Positions 63,484 to 64,000 of a stretch of 64,000 nt of DNA are shown here, one piece after another. The stretch comes from Thioalkalivibrio sp. ALJ24 (GTDB lineage: Bacteria > Pseudomonadota > Gammaproteobacteria > Ectothiorhodospirales > Ectothiorhodospiraceae): NCBI RefSeq assembly GCF_000377785.1, contig NZ_KB898730.1, positions 55,098 through 119,097 of the forward strand, read 5' to 3'. The position numbers and the translations under genes are program-made. Below the pieces are notes generated by a model. It ran no database searches, was not told the DNA's origin, and worked only from the letters and a program-made list of their open reading frames with translations. Each line of letters begins with the position of its first letter. Within the stretch, counting starts at the first letter, position 1.

Positions 63484-64000
63484 ATGGCGCAGAACCGGAT
63501 TCAGTTTCAGCAGGGCCTGTCGTTGCCGGCGTTCCTGGCGCGTTACGGCACGGAGGCTCAGTGCGAATCGGCGCTCGAGGAGGCCCGCTGGCCGGACGGC
63601 TTTCGCTGTCCACGCTGCGGGGGCGGGGCCCACTGCGTACTGCACAGGCCGCGCAAGTGGTTTCAGTGCCAGGTCTGCCGGCACCAGGCCTCGCTGACCG
63701 CCGGCACCGTGATGCAGGGGACCAAGCTGCCGCTGACCACGTGGTTTCTGGCCATCTATCTGATCGGTCAGGACAAGACCGGGCTTTCGGCCCTGGAGCT
63801 GAAGCGTCAGCCGGGAGTCAGCTACCCCACTGCCTGGGCACTGCACCACAAGCTGATGAAGGCGATGGCCGAGCGGGAGGCACACTATACGCTCGACGGC
63901 ATCGTGCAGGTGGATGATGCCTATCTGGGCGGCGAACGGACCGGGGGCAAAGTGGGACGCGGGTCGGAGAACAAGGTGGCGTTCGTGGCGGCGGTCTCGC
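63484..64000 (+). mobile_element. IS1595-family transposase, cut by the window edge
   Basis: The open frame from the ATG at 63484 gives at least 172 residues and has no stop before the edge. Zinc ribbon C42-x2-C45 and C62-x2-C65 (FRCPRCGGG, FQCQVCRHQ), then LTAGTVMQGTKLPLTTWFLAIYLI, and the first catalytic Asp region VQVDDAYLGGERTGG of the ISXO2-type DDE/N domain. It lies where the third attC would be expected, so the element has probably inserted in the cassette array. Confidence 0.9.

Noticed and set aside
63345-63917. Open frame overlapping the transposase in another phase
   Set aside because: The frame from 63484 carries the zinc ribbon and catalytic motifs of IS1595; the other is a shadow.

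Overview
The window is high-GC bacterial DNA with strongly acidic proteins and classic gammaproteobacterial gene order: queA-tgt-yajC-secDF, cysE-iscRSUA-hscBA-fdx-iscX, rlmN-pilF-rodZ-hisS-yfgM-bamB-der, and smc-zipA-ligA. ZipA, HscAB and the full isc operon point to a gammaproteobacterium. Acidity, GC content and a D-ribulokinase-like gene suggest a haloalkaliphilic autotroph such as Thioalkalivibrio or another Ectothiorhodospiraceae; that genus-level guess is inference.

Layout. 1-10.6 kb: the 3' part of a giant acidic repeat adhesin with a type I secretion C-terminus, followed by a TolC-family outer-membrane protein. 10.7-10.9 kb: tRNA-Thr and tRNA-Leu on the minus strand. 11-16.4 kb: queuosine tRNA modification (queA, tgt) and the YajC-SecD-SecF translocon accessory. 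16.5-25.5 kb: suhB, trmJ, cysE, the whole Fe-S assembly operon under an IscR-type box, and ndk behind a structured leader. 25.6-34.5 kb: rlmN to der plus an aminotransferase. 34.5-43.7 kb: FGGY sugar kinase, queF, smc, zipA, ligA, then a remnant HEPN fragment and its MNT nucleotidyltransferase partner. 43.7-47 kb: a BacNav-type ion channel, a methyltransferase, a phospholipase-D lipoprotein and tRNA-Val.

From about 47.1 kb to the end the window is accessory DNA. First comes a compact recombination module: phased arm-type repeats, a divergent XRE regulator, an excisionase-like protein, a tyrosine recombinase and an OB-fold/HD-domain protein, closed by a strong terminator. Then come a YedK/HMCES-type protein, small unknown genes, a frameshifted DGRI-repeat exoprotein, a WYL regulator, an OB-fold exported protein, a VanZ-like membrane protein and a type I restriction-modification operon (hsdM-hsdS-GIY-YIG-hsdR).

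The last 2.5 kb is the least expected part. Two sequences with full attC architecture (core boxes, split stem, extrahelical base) each supply the stop codon of the gene before them. They delimit gene cassettes: an unknown membrane protein, a HEPN-like protein, and a third gene broken at an A5 tract. This is an integron cassette array with no integron integrase visible in the window. An IS1595-family transposase, cut by the window edge, lies directly behind the third cassette gene. Together with the RM system and WYL regulator this looks like a defence and plasticity island.
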